23,132 nucleotides of DNA. Source: a virus. The notes under the pieces were generated by a model that ran no database searches, had not been told where the DNA came from, and saw only the letters and a program-made list of their open reading frames with translations. A program made the translations under genes and the position numbers. Of the stretch, positions 17,418 to 23,131 are shown in pieces. Position 1 is the first letter of the stretch, and the number at the start of each line of letters is the position of its first letter. The stretch lies in the IMG/VR virus record IMGVR_UViG_3300013372_001162, positions 1-23,132 of that record; one strand, written 5' to 3'.

Positions 17418-17500
17418 AATTTTTAGGCAGGTTACTGGTCGCAACTGGCCTGTGCCTACAACGCATTGGATACAGGCTCACCCGTGACAAAGCTACCTGA
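17414..17500 (+). CDS. Possible 28-residue basic hydrophobic peptide
   Basis: GTG at 17414 overlaps the stop of the XhlA-like gene (GTGA), and the frame ends in TGA at 17498-17500 after 28 residues. The peptide begins MKFLGRLLVATGLCLQRIGY, an Arg/Lys-framed hydrophobic helix, and has a basic C-terminus. It looks like a phage mini-membrane peptide and fills an otherwise unused 66-base gap. No good ribosome-binding site is present, so translation would rely on coupling. No lipobox is present, so it is not an obvious Rz1-type lipoprotein. It may be non-coding. Confidence 0.4.
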   Translation: MKFLGRLLVATGLCLQRIGYRLTRDKAT

Positions 17501-17942
17501 CCCAGGGAACCCAGCAGACGTAGCCAGGCAGGCCCTTGGTGGCATCAAGGAGGCCATCAAGGTTGGCCGCGAGATCAAGCAGACCGGGGCCGAGGTCTCC
17601 AGCTTTCTCGATGAGGAGGCCCGAGCTCGCATAGCCTGGAAGCGCAAGCAGCTCCAGTTGCAACGCCGGGGAGACATGGTCTTTATCGATGCCGCTTCCG
17701 AGTACCGCGAGGTGCGAAAGATCAGGGCAGCCGAGGAGGGGATGTACCAGGACGTTGAGAAAGAGTTCGGCAAGGCCGCTGTCACAGAGGTGAAATCTTT
17801 AATTGCTCAAATGCGTAAAGATAACAAGGTGTTGGACTACGAATTCCAACGCCTGCGAGCTGAAGAACGGCTCACCTGGATTATTATTTTTGTGCTGTCT
17901 GCAATCATCTACGGAGTATTCAAGCTCATGGGTGCCTGGTGA
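17484..17942 (+). CDS. Tail-anchored coiled-coil membrane protein, lysis region
   Basis: 152 residues from the GTG at 17484 (weak AGG about 8 bases upstream); a TTG at 17466 would add six residues, and the start is uncertain. Residues 1-45 are Gly/Pro then helical (VARQALGGIKEAIKVGREIK), 50-125 are strongly charged and probably coiled coil (EEARARIAWKRKQLQLQRRGD, EYREVRKIRAAEEGMY), and 129-150 form a single C-terminal membrane helix (TWIIIFVLSAIIYGVFKL). I have seen this pattern in unnamed podoviral proteins near lysis genes. A holin regulator or spanin-like role is possible. The opposite orientation to an inner-membrane spanin (anchor at the C-terminus) argues against a classical Rz. Confidence 0.7.
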   Translation: MTKLPDPGNPADVARQALGGIKEAIKVGREIKQTGAEVSSFLDEEARARIAWKRKQLQLQRRGDMVFIDAASEYREVRKIRAAEEGMYQDVEKEFGKAAVTEVKSLIAQMRKDNKVLDYEFQRLRAEERLTWIIIFVLSAIIYGVFKLMGAW

Positions 17943-18376
17943 CAACCATTGCTGCAAATTTTTTGACCGGTGAAATGGCCGCTGATTCAATGGTCAGCTC
18001 CGATGACAGCTACTACCTGATAAACAAACTGCGCCGTGGCAAGGGCTGTATCTACGGCGGTGCCGGTGACTTTGAGAAGCTGCTCAAGTTCTACCAGGTG
18101 CTCGACCAGGGCGGTGACCTGGATTCAGATACCGACATCAGCATTCTGATGCTAAACGCGCAAGGACTGTGGGTGTACGAGAGCTCGGTCATACCCGTGC
18201 CGATTAAGAATTCGTTCTTTGCCATTGGCACCGGGGCTGGATACGCAATGGGGGCCATGCACCTGGGCAAGAGCCCACGCGAGGCCGTGGAGATTGCGTG
18301 TCTATACGACACCAGCTCGCACGGGCCAATCGATGAGATGAAACTGGAGAGAATCCGTGGCACTAAAAAGAGTTAG
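17939..18376 (+). CDS. Proteasome-beta/HslV-like Ntn hydrolase
   Basis: 145 residues, GTG start overlapping the previous TGA (GTGA). The start places Thr directly after the initiator Met (MTTIAANF), so removal of Met would expose an N-terminal Thr nucleophile as in HslV and proteasome beta subunits. Matching features are AADSM (D16, the Asp17 position), NKL (K30, the Lys33 position) and GGAGDFEKLLKF (40-51), which aligns with the AGGTADAF loop of HslV. FAIGTGAGYAMGAM (94-107) and the helix SPREAVEIACLYD follow. HslV is about 175 residues, so this is a compact version. No ATPase partner is encoded in the window, so it may act alone or use a host unfoldase. The family call is strong; the substrate is unknown. 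Confidence 0.8.
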   Translation: MTTIAANFLTGEMAADSMVSSDDSYYLINKLRRGKGCIYGGAGDFEKLLKFYQVLDQGGDLDSDTDISILMLNAQGLWVYESSVIPVPIKNSFFAIGTGAGYAMGAMHLGKSPREAVEIACLYDTSSHGPIDEMKLERIRGTKKS

Positions 18377-19298
18377 CGACGAGGAAATAATTGCGGCGAT
18401 GAAACGGTTTGGCAGCACTAAGATAGCTGCCGAACACGTTGGTATGTCTGTCAGGGCATTTGCCTCGCGCAAGGCCAAGATCCAAATACAATACGGCATC
18501 TCCCTGCCAACCTACGCTGCCCCCCAGGACAGCCGCCGCAATACCTACATACCCGAGAATCGCCGAGTGATAGAGCATAGGGTAGACAATGGCTGTGTAT
18601 TCATTGCCAGCGATTGTCACTACTGGCCAGGCGAATCAACCGTAGCTCACAAGGCTTTCGTTACCTTGCTAACAGAGTTCAAACCGCTCCAGGTGGTGCT
18701 CAACGGGGATGTCTTCGATGGAGCCAGGATCAGCCGACACCCCACGCTGATGAACACTAACCCTCCGACACCAAAGCAAGAGATTGAAGCGTGCCAGGAT
18801 CGCTTAGATGAGATTGCAAATGCATCCAAAAATGCAACCAAGCTGTGGACATATGGCAACCACGATGTGCGCCTATTTAATTACATTGCAGCTCACGCTC
18901 CAGAGCTCTCCGAGTTTAGCGATTTGTTTGCGTACTTCCCTGGGTGGCACACGGGCTGGCGCGTAGACATCAATGGCTCGGTAGTCATAAAACACCGCTG
19001 GCACAATGGGGTGCATAGCACCTGGAACAATGCTTTGAAAAGCGGAAGGTCAATCGTTACCGGACATCTGCATCAGCTCAAGGTCACGCCATTTTCTGAC
19101 TACGATGGGCGCAGGTGGGGCGTGGATTCTGGCACGCTGGCTGAACCATACGGCGATCAGTTCACCTACACCGAGATGAACCCGGTCAATTGGTGTTCTG
19201 GGTTTGTCGTGCTCACGTTTGAGAATGGCAAGCTGCTGCCGCCCGAGCTGTGCGAGGTGATCGATGGCGTTGCCTACTTCCGTGGCCAGCGCGTATGA
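18357..19298 (+). CDS. HTH plus calcineurin-like metallophosphoesterase
   Basis: 313 residues, GTG start with GGAGAG about 5 bases upstream, overlapping the Ntn hydrolase gene by 20 bases. Residues 6-45 form a helix-turn-helix (SDEEIIAAMKRFGSTKIAAEHVGMSV). From 80 on, all metallophosphoesterase motifs are present: D86-C-H88, GDVFD (117-121), GNHD (167-170), H213 to H216 in KHRWHNG, and GHLH (236-239). These bind two metal ions and hydrolyse phosphomono- or diesters. The N-terminal HTH suggests a nucleic-acid substrate, so a nuclease is more likely than a protein phosphatase. The C-terminal residues (250-313) are a beta-rich lid. Why it sits between lysis genes is unclear. Confidence 0.85.
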   Translation: MALKRVSDEEIIAAMKRFGSTKIAAEHVGMSVRAFASRKAKIQIQYGISLPTYAAPQDSRRNTYIPENRRVIEHRVDNGCVFIASDCHYWPGESTVAHKAFVTLLTEFKPLQVVLNGDVFDGARISRHPTLMNTNPPTPKQEIEACQDRLDEIANASKNATKLWTYGNHDVRLFNYIAAHAPELSEFSDLFAYFPGWHTGWRVDINGSVVIKHRWHNGVHSTWNNALKSGRSIVTGHLHQLKVTPFSDYDGRRWGVDSGTLAEPYGDQFTYTEMNPVNWCSGFVVLTFENGKLLPPELCEVIDGVAYFRGQRV

Positions 19299-19441
19299 GC
19301 CCGTGGCTCATTATTTTTGTAGGCTGTGTCTACGCCTACATAGGATTTGAACAGGGCACCAGGGGCAACCTAGCAATGGCCATTGTGTTCGCCGGTTACG
19401 CTTTCAGCAACATTGGTTTATATCTCGCAACGAAAGGATAA
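19295..19441 (+). CDS. 48-residue two-helix membrane protein
   Basis: The ATG at 19295 overlaps the phosphoesterase stop (ATGA). A longer frame from 19250 is less likely because its first 15 residues are a shadow of the upstream gene. Residues 3-19 (PWLIIFVGCVYAYIGFE) and 25-45 (LAMAIVFAGYAFSNIGLYLA) are two hydrophobic helices joined by a short polar turn with Gln, Gly, Thr and Arg. A hairpin of this size is compatible with a small class II holin or an antiholin for the 3-TM-type holin three bases downstream. No family is recognised. Confidence 0.65.
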   Translation: MSPWLIIFVGCVYAYIGFEQGTRGNLAMAIVFAGYAFSNIGLYLATKG

Positions 19442-19443
19442 CG

Positions 19444-19884
19444 ATGCTACCAATCGCAGCTCTGCTCTCAATCGGAGAGAAGGTTCTTGACAAGGTTCTT
19501 CCAGACCCTGGCGCGAAGGCAGAGGCCCAGGCCAAGCTCATGGAGATGGCACAGAAGGGCCAGCTCGCGGAGCTGGAGTCTCACGTTAAAGAGATGGATT
19601 CAGCTCGCAAGCGCGAGATCGAGATTGCCACCAGCGCAGCTGCTCCGATGCTTAACAAAATTGTTACACCCATCCTGGCACTTGGCACCGTGGGGCTCAC
19701 GTTTATTTTGTTTGCCGTGATTATCTTTGTGGACGTTGACGCTAACTCCAAGGACATTCTGATCTATGTCCTGGGCGCACTAACCAGCGCGGTCACGATG
19801 GTGCTGGGCTACTACTTTGGCTCAAGTGCTGGAAGTAAGGAAAAATCCCAGCAGCTCGATGAGATTCTGGATAAAAAGAAATGA
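19444..19884 (+). CDS. Holin of the 3-TM superfamily type
   Basis: 146 residues, ATG with AAGGA 8 bases upstream. The N-terminus (LSIGEKVLDKVLPDPGAKAEAQ) is typical of phage and gene-transfer-agent holins of the 3-TM family. Next comes a charged helix (30-62) ending SARKREIEIATS, then membrane segments at about 74-97 and 104-126, and a Lys-rich tail. Such proteins accumulate in the inner membrane and open it to release the endolysin. The next gene, the endolysin, starts inside its stop codon (ATGA), the expected pairing. Only two strong hydrophobic segments are visible; the N-terminal amphipathic helix may provide the third. Confidence 0.8.
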   Translation: MLPIAALLSIGEKVLDKVLPDPGAKAEAQAKLMEMAQKGQLAELESHVKEMDSARKREIEIATSAAAPMLNKIVTPILALGTVGLTFILFAVIIFVDVDANSKDILIYVLGALTSAVTMVLGYYFGSSAGSKEKSQQLDEILDKKK

Positions 19885-20345
19885 ACCTGACGGCCAACTT
19901 TACCTTGTCTGAGCTAGTCAAAAGCGATACAGCTTTGCGGCATGACATGGATAACACCCCTGGAGAAACAGAAATTGAAAATCTTCGACAACTATGTGAG
20001 CAGGTTCTTCAACCTGTTAGAGACTATTTCCAGAAGGGGGTCAAGTGTAACTCCGGCTATCGCGCCCCCGCCGTTAATCAAAAAGTTGGTGGAAGCCCAA
20101 CGTCAGACCATTGCAAGGGCCAAGCAGCTGACATCGAGATACCCGGCATCCCCAACGCAGACCTGGCAATTTGGATCATGGATAACCTGGAGTACACCCA
20201 GCTGATACTTGAGTTCTACACGCCTGGTGTACCGGACAGCGGGTGGGTTCACGTTAGCTACGACTTGGCGAACCTAAAGAAACAAAACCTAACGGCTACC
20301 AAGAAGGACGGGAAGACGGTCTATCTCCCCGGCCTTGTTGCTTAG
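19881..20345 (+). CDS. Endolysin, M15 peptidase (L,D- or D,D-carboxypeptidase type)
   Basis: 154 residues, ATGA overlap with the holin gene. The M15A zinc motifs are complete: SGYR (58-61), SDHCKGQAADIE (75-86) with zinc ligands H77 and D84, the likely catalytic E111, and WVHVS (122-126) with ligand H124. The enzyme should cut peptide bonds in the peptidoglycan stem. It has no signal peptide, so export through the upstream holin fits. Length matches single-domain M15 endolysins. Its TAG interlocks with the recT TAA on the other strand. Confidence 0.9.
   Translation: MNLTANFTLSELVKSDTALRHDMDNTPGETEIENLRQLCEQVLQPVRDYFQKGVKCNSGYRAPAVNQKVGGSPTSDHCKGQAADIEIPGIPNADLAIWIMDNLEYTQLILEFYTPGVPDSGWVHVSYDLANLKKQNLTATKKDGKTVYLPGLVA
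20342..20345. other. Interlocked convergent stop codons
   Basis: TTAG contains the endolysin stop TAG (20343-20345, plus) and the recT stop TAA (20342-20344, minus). The two transcription arms meet here with a 4-base overlap. A short CTCT-TTG-AGAG stem at 20366-20376 lies inside recT and has no T-tract, so no terminator is visible on either side. Confidence 0.9.
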
Positions 20346-21304
20346 TTCTTCTCAGCTGCGGCCATCTCTTTGAGAGGTGTCACAAACTTGGCCAGAGCTG
20401 CGGTGAGCTCCATGCGCTGCTCGACTGACAGCTTCTTGAGCGGCTCGGTGTTGGAGTTCCGAAGTTTCTGTAACCCATCGAGCCTGGCTTGAGCTGATGC
20501 CTTACCAGCTTTTGCGACCTTACCAACCAGCTCCAGGTAGGCAGCGACCCAGCTACCAGCGTTCTCGCAGGGTCTCGGTTCACCACCAGGTATCTGAAGA
20601 TCCCAGGCAGTCTCGGTGGCCTCGGACGGCTCCACCACCTCCACCACCTCTGCCGGTGGCTGATCCAACAATTCGGGTGGTGTTTGTAACTCCTCGGCTG
20701 GTGTACTGGTGGCGGGAGGAGCAAGAGCATCAAGAGGATTAGAGGGCCGTGGCGGGGTTATGTCTTTCTCTCCCTGGCTCGGGTAGTCCTGGGCCTCTTC
20801 AACGGTTATAAGGCCCTTTAAAACGTCTGGGAAGGCATCTCTCAGGGCAAAGCCTCGGGCTCGCATCTGCATCATGCGCTTGGGGTACGCCTGCCAGGGG
20901 CCGGTCTTGCCCCAGAGGCCAGCTCGCTTGGCATCCTCGACTGAGAACTTCACAGTCACCGGCGTGCGTCCCCTGCGGTGGGCAACGCAGACGGCCACCG
21001 GGTTGGGGCTACCCTCGCCCTCAAAGTATTCCTCGATGTTCTCGCAGACCGAGCTGGCCTGAACCAGGGCCATAGCTGCGTCACCGTAGACCGATGGCTT
21101 GCCGTTGATGCAGGCAATGTTCTGGAGTGCCTGAAGCGGGGCCAGGCCCAACTCACGGCCCCATTGAACAGCCACCAGGACATCCTCTGGTTTGCCCTGG
21201 TAGGCTTTAGGCACCATCTGGGACTTGGCTAACATATCCGAGAACCTCATGGCCTCATCGAGCGTGACAGGGGCAAAGCCCTGGTTACTTTGCACTACTT
21301 GCAT
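20342..21304 (-). CDS. recT: RecT-family single-strand annealing protein
   Basis: 320 residues, ATG at 21304 with GAGGAG 7 bases upstream. Residues 10-175 match the RecT core: LAKSQMVPKAYQGKPEDV, VAVQWGRELGLAPLQALQNI, and the diagnostic INGKPSVYGDAAMALV (66-81), then GPWQAYPKRMMQMRARGFALRDAFPD. It anneals complementary single strands during phage recombination and is paired with the upstream exonuclease. After the core comes a Pro/Glu/Thr-rich linker (175-232), then a charged helical C-terminal region (245-320) that is less usual for this family. The 70-residue gene overlaps its start by 20 bases. Its stop shares bases with the endolysin stop. Confidence 0.92.
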   Translation of the reverse strand: MQVVQSNQGFAPVTLDEAMRFSDMLAKSQMVPKAYQGKPEDVLVAVQWGRELGLAPLQALQNIACINGKPSVYGDAAMALVQASSVCENIEEYFEGEGSPNPVAVCVAHRRGRTPVTVKFSVEDAKRAGLWGKTGPWQAYPKRMMQMRARGFALRDAFPDVLKGLITVEEAQDYPSQGEKDITPPRPSNPLDALAPPATSTPAEELQTPPELLDQPPAEVVEVVEPSEATETAWDLQIPGGEPRPCENAGSWVAAYLELVGKVAKAGKASAQARLDGLQKLRNSNTEPLKKLSVEQRMELTAALAKFVTPLKEMAAAEKN

Positions 21305-21497
21305 TTTCTTTCTCCTCGGTTGAATAGGTATCTATCGTGGTTAACATCACCGTGACGAGCGCATCGACTACATCCATTGCGCGGTCTCGATTCATAAAGC
21401 TGCCGGGTGTTCGGTTGGCAGCATCAAAGCACAGAGCCTGCAACTTGAGAGCTGCTTGCAGGCGTGCGTTCATAAGCTTTTGATCGTTTGAGTTCAT
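21285..21497 (-). CDS. 70-residue protein between exonuclease and recT
   Basis: ATG at 21497 overlaps the exonuclease stop (ATGA), and the end overlaps the recT start by 20 bases. AAGGTG stands about 7 bases upstream. The protein is helical (LMNARLQAALKLQALCFDAA, then RAMDVVDALVTVMLTTIDTY) with an acidic end. No family is recognised. Its place inside the exo-recT pair suggests a small partner of recombination, an inference from position only. Confidence 0.7.
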   Translation of the reverse strand: MNSNDQKLMNARLQAALKLQALCFDAANRTPGSFMNRDRAMDVVDALVTVMLTTIDTYSTEEKENASSAK

Positions 21498-22459
21498 TTC
21501 CGCACCTTGATCTTGAGTGTGGACTGACGCACCACGCGAGCCTCTTTTGCTGGCGTGATACGAGATGGCTGGGCCTCATAGTGCCGCATGGGCCAGTAAA
21601 TCTCATGCTTGCTGGTTTGGCCATGCGTACTCTTGCCCAAAATTTCTTTGAGCTTTTTCTCGGCATCGTCAATGTCTTTCTCAGCTGCCTCAATTTTCTT
21701 CTTGGCCTCAAGGATGCTGTGCGCCCAGTAGTCTTCCTCCTCGCCCAGGTACACCACCTCATCTTCCTCATTGCCCACCGGAAACATCCGATTAGCATCA
21801 GCTGAGTCCTTGGGTGGATACCAATCGATGATCTTGCTCTCGCGGTACTTCTGGAGCTTGGCCTCAAACTCGATGACGGCACGCGAGATCATGGCGAGCG
21901 TCTGCTCATGCCTAGCGAACAGGAATATCCGCATCTTGGTTCCCTTGTAGAGCGTACACACAGCACCCCAGCTGGCACCAAAGCAATCCATCTGTGCCTG
22001 GAGCTGCACCGGGCCGCGATAAAGCGGTGGAGCGTCCTCTACGTCAGCTGCGGTCAGCTTGGCCTCCATGATCCCAACGCCATCGAGCTTGATGCTGGGC
22101 TGGCCCATGACGTAAATGCCCAGGTCTGGATTGCTCTCGATCACCAGGCCGCGACCATCAGCTGTGCCATCGAGCGAGCACGCAAGCTTGAGCAGCTTGT
22201 GGCAATAGGGCTCCGAGTGATCGAGCTCCAAGTTATCGAGACCCAGCCTCTCAGCTGCGCGAATCAAAATGCGGCCCTCAAAATCGTTGCCCCAGCCCAT
22301 TGCCTCATTGCTGATGTCCTCGCGCTCCAGGCCATCGATGGCCCGAATGCAGGTCTGTAGGCTGTCGTTGGGCGTGGAGTAGTCGGAAATGCCCAGGATG
22401 GCAGGCAGCATCGATCCGCTGGCCTGATCGTCCGGTGTTACTTTTCCATAAGCTTTCAT
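21494..22459 (-). CDS. YqaJ-type viral recombinase exonuclease
   Basis: 321 residues from the ATG at 22459, with AAGGA 8 bases upstream and an ATGA overlap with the HTH gene. A longer 416-residue frame is rejected because its extra part shadows the HTH and membrane-protein genes. Motifs of the lambda-exo/YqaJ (PD-(D/E)XK) fold are present: early E61 in WGNDFEGR, CSLDGT with D97 (94-99), GIMEAKL with E132-A-K134, and QLQAQMD (152-158). A charged coiled coil (248-275) and a basic C-terminal tail follow, which may contact the annealing protein. It resects double-stranded ends 5' to 3' to make substrate for RecT. Confidence 0.88.
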   Translation of the reverse strand: MKAYGKVTPDDQASGSMLPAILGISDYSTPNDSLQTCIRAIDGLEREDISNEAMGWGNDFEGRILIRAAERLGLDNLELDHSEPYCHKLLKLACSLDGTADGRGLVIESNPDLGIYVMGQPSIKLDGVGIMEAKLTAADVEDAPPLYRGPVQLQAQMDCFGASWGAVCTLYKGTKMRIFLFARHEQTLAMISRAVIEFEAKLQKYRESKIIDWYPPKDSADANRMFPVGNEEDEVVYLGEEEDYWAHSILEAKKKIEAAEKDIDDAEKKLKEILGKSTHGQTSKHEIYWPMRHYEAQPSRITPAKEARVVRQSTLKIKVRK

Positions 22460-22668
22460 TTTCTTTTTCCTTTTGGTTTGATTAGTCGATAGCTCGCGTA
22501 ACGCTTGCCGTTGGTGTAAATCATGGTTGTGTGGATGTTGTGGCCAACCTCTCGCAGCTCCGCGATCCGCGCTGCCAGGCGAAAGCATTGGCACCCGGCC
22601 AACGCAGCGATAGGCGTAACGTGAGCTCCGCGTTGCAACTCCTCTAAGATCCATGCGTTCTGGTTCAT
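22456..22668 (-). CDS. Small HTH_39-like DNA-binding protein
   Basis: 70 residues, ATG at 22668 with AGAGG 8 bases upstream. The body is a compact winged-helix pattern: ILEELQRGAHVTPIAALAGC, then FRLAARIAELREVGHNI, then a strand GKRYASYRL, with a basic tail (KPKGKRK). This matches the small phage helix-turn-helix family in which LTP..AL..CFRLAARI..LR..GH is conserved (HTH_39 from memory). It lies directly ahead of the exonuclease gene and overlaps its start, so it may regulate this operon or bind DNA during recombination. Confidence 0.78.
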   Translation of the reverse strand: MNQNAWILEELQRGAHVTPIAALAGCQCFRLAARIAELREVGHNIHTTMIYTNGKRYASYRLIKPKGKRK

Positions 22669-22680
22669 ATTGTGAGCCTC

Positions 22681-22845
22681 TCAAATAAATGCAACGATTA
22701 AAAAGAGCGCGGCCAGAGCAGCTGCGCCTGCTACCTTGAGCCACATGGGCTCATCAACCTCGGCTGGCTCCACCGGCAACATATCTCGCCAGCTCTTGGC
22801 GTGGTTGAGCCTGGGGTCGATCATGGGGTCATACTTTCGTTTCAT
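22681..22845 (-). CDS. 54-residue single-pass membrane protein
   Basis: ATG at 22845 with GAGGAG 7 bases upstream, one of the best ribosome-binding sites in the window; the stop TGA is at 22681-22683. Residues 1-33 are polar and charged (MKRKYDPMIDPRLNHAKSW) and 34-54 form one C-terminal hydrophobic helix (WLKVAGAAALAALFLIVAF). It is tail-anchored with the N-terminus probably cytoplasmic. No family is recognised. It lies between the recombinase and HTH genes, so it is expressed early with the recombination block; superinfection exclusion is a possible role but untested. Confidence 0.75.
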   Translation of the reverse strand: MKRKYDPMIDPRLNHAKSWRDMLPVEPAEVDEPMWLKVAGAAALAALFLIVAFI

Positions 22846-22852
22846 ATCTACT

Positions 22853-22858
22853 CTCCTC
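22853..22858 (-). promoter_or_regulatory. Ribosome-binding site for the 54-residue protein
   Basis: GAGGAG on the minus strand, 7 bases before the ATG at 22845. The recT gene has the same GAGGAG at 21312-21317 with the same 7-base spacing, within a shared CCGAGGAGA context. Confidence 0.75.
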
Positions 22859-22861
22859 GGG

Positions 22862-23131
22862 TTAAGCAGCTAGACGCTGCAATAGGTTTGATACCTGCGA
22901 TGGTGACCAGGTGGTTCCACCGCGAGGGGTCTGCACGCTCTCTGCCTGGAGCTGCTTGGCAATTGCACGCAGGGATGCCGCACCCATCTTGGCCACGATT
23001 GCGCGAACAATCGGTGCCACGGTGGCTGCGTACTCATCAGCTCGGGCGGCGATGACTGCGCCACCAGCTGCTGGGTTGGGTGAGCCCAGCTTTTCGCCAC
23101 GGGCCTTTTTAGCTGCTAGAGCGTCCTTGGT
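22862..23131 (-). CDS. Serine site-specific recombinase (resolvase), C-terminal part only
   Basis: The frame enters from the right edge and ends in TAA at 22862-22864, giving 89 residues; the catalytic N-terminal domain lies outside. The visible start TKDALAAKKARGEKLGSPNP matches the long helix and the KARG..LG.P linker of the resolvase/invertase family. The end (SLRAIAKQLQAESVQTPRGG, TWSPSQVSNLLQRL) is the C-terminal helix-turn-helix of these enzymes, with the typical TPRGG..W motif. Such enzymes cut and rejoin DNA at specific sites using a catalytic serine. It begins the minus-strand block as seen here. Its presence hints at integration, resolution or inversion, but the active site cannot be checked. 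Confidence 0.8.
   Translation of the reverse strand, partial: TKDALAAKKARGEKLGSPNPAAGGAVIAARADEYAATVAPIVRAIVAKMGAASLRAIAKQLQAESVQTPRGGTTWSPSQVSNLLQRLAA

Noticed and set aside
16944-17444. Minus-strand frame of 166 codons
   Set aside because: It crosses two well-supported, coupled plus-strand genes and shows no domain.
19250-19441. 63-codon version of the two-helix membrane protein
   Set aside because: Its first 15 residues are a frame shadow of the phosphoesterase C-terminus; the ATG at 19295 with ATGA coupling is a better start.
20366-20376. CTCT-TTG-AGAG stem as a terminator between converging arms
   Set aside because: The stem is only 4 base pairs, has no T-tract, and lies in the recT coding end.
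21908-22360. Plus-strand frame of 150 codons across the exonuclease
   Set aside because: Opposite to the exonuclease catalytic motifs; no recognisable domain and no ribosome-binding site.
22460-22744. N-terminal extension of the YqaJ exonuclease to 416 residues
   Set aside because: The extra 95 codons lie over the HTH gene and the end of the 54-residue gene in another frame and read as low-quality protein. The ATG at 22459 has AAGGA and an ATGA overlap.
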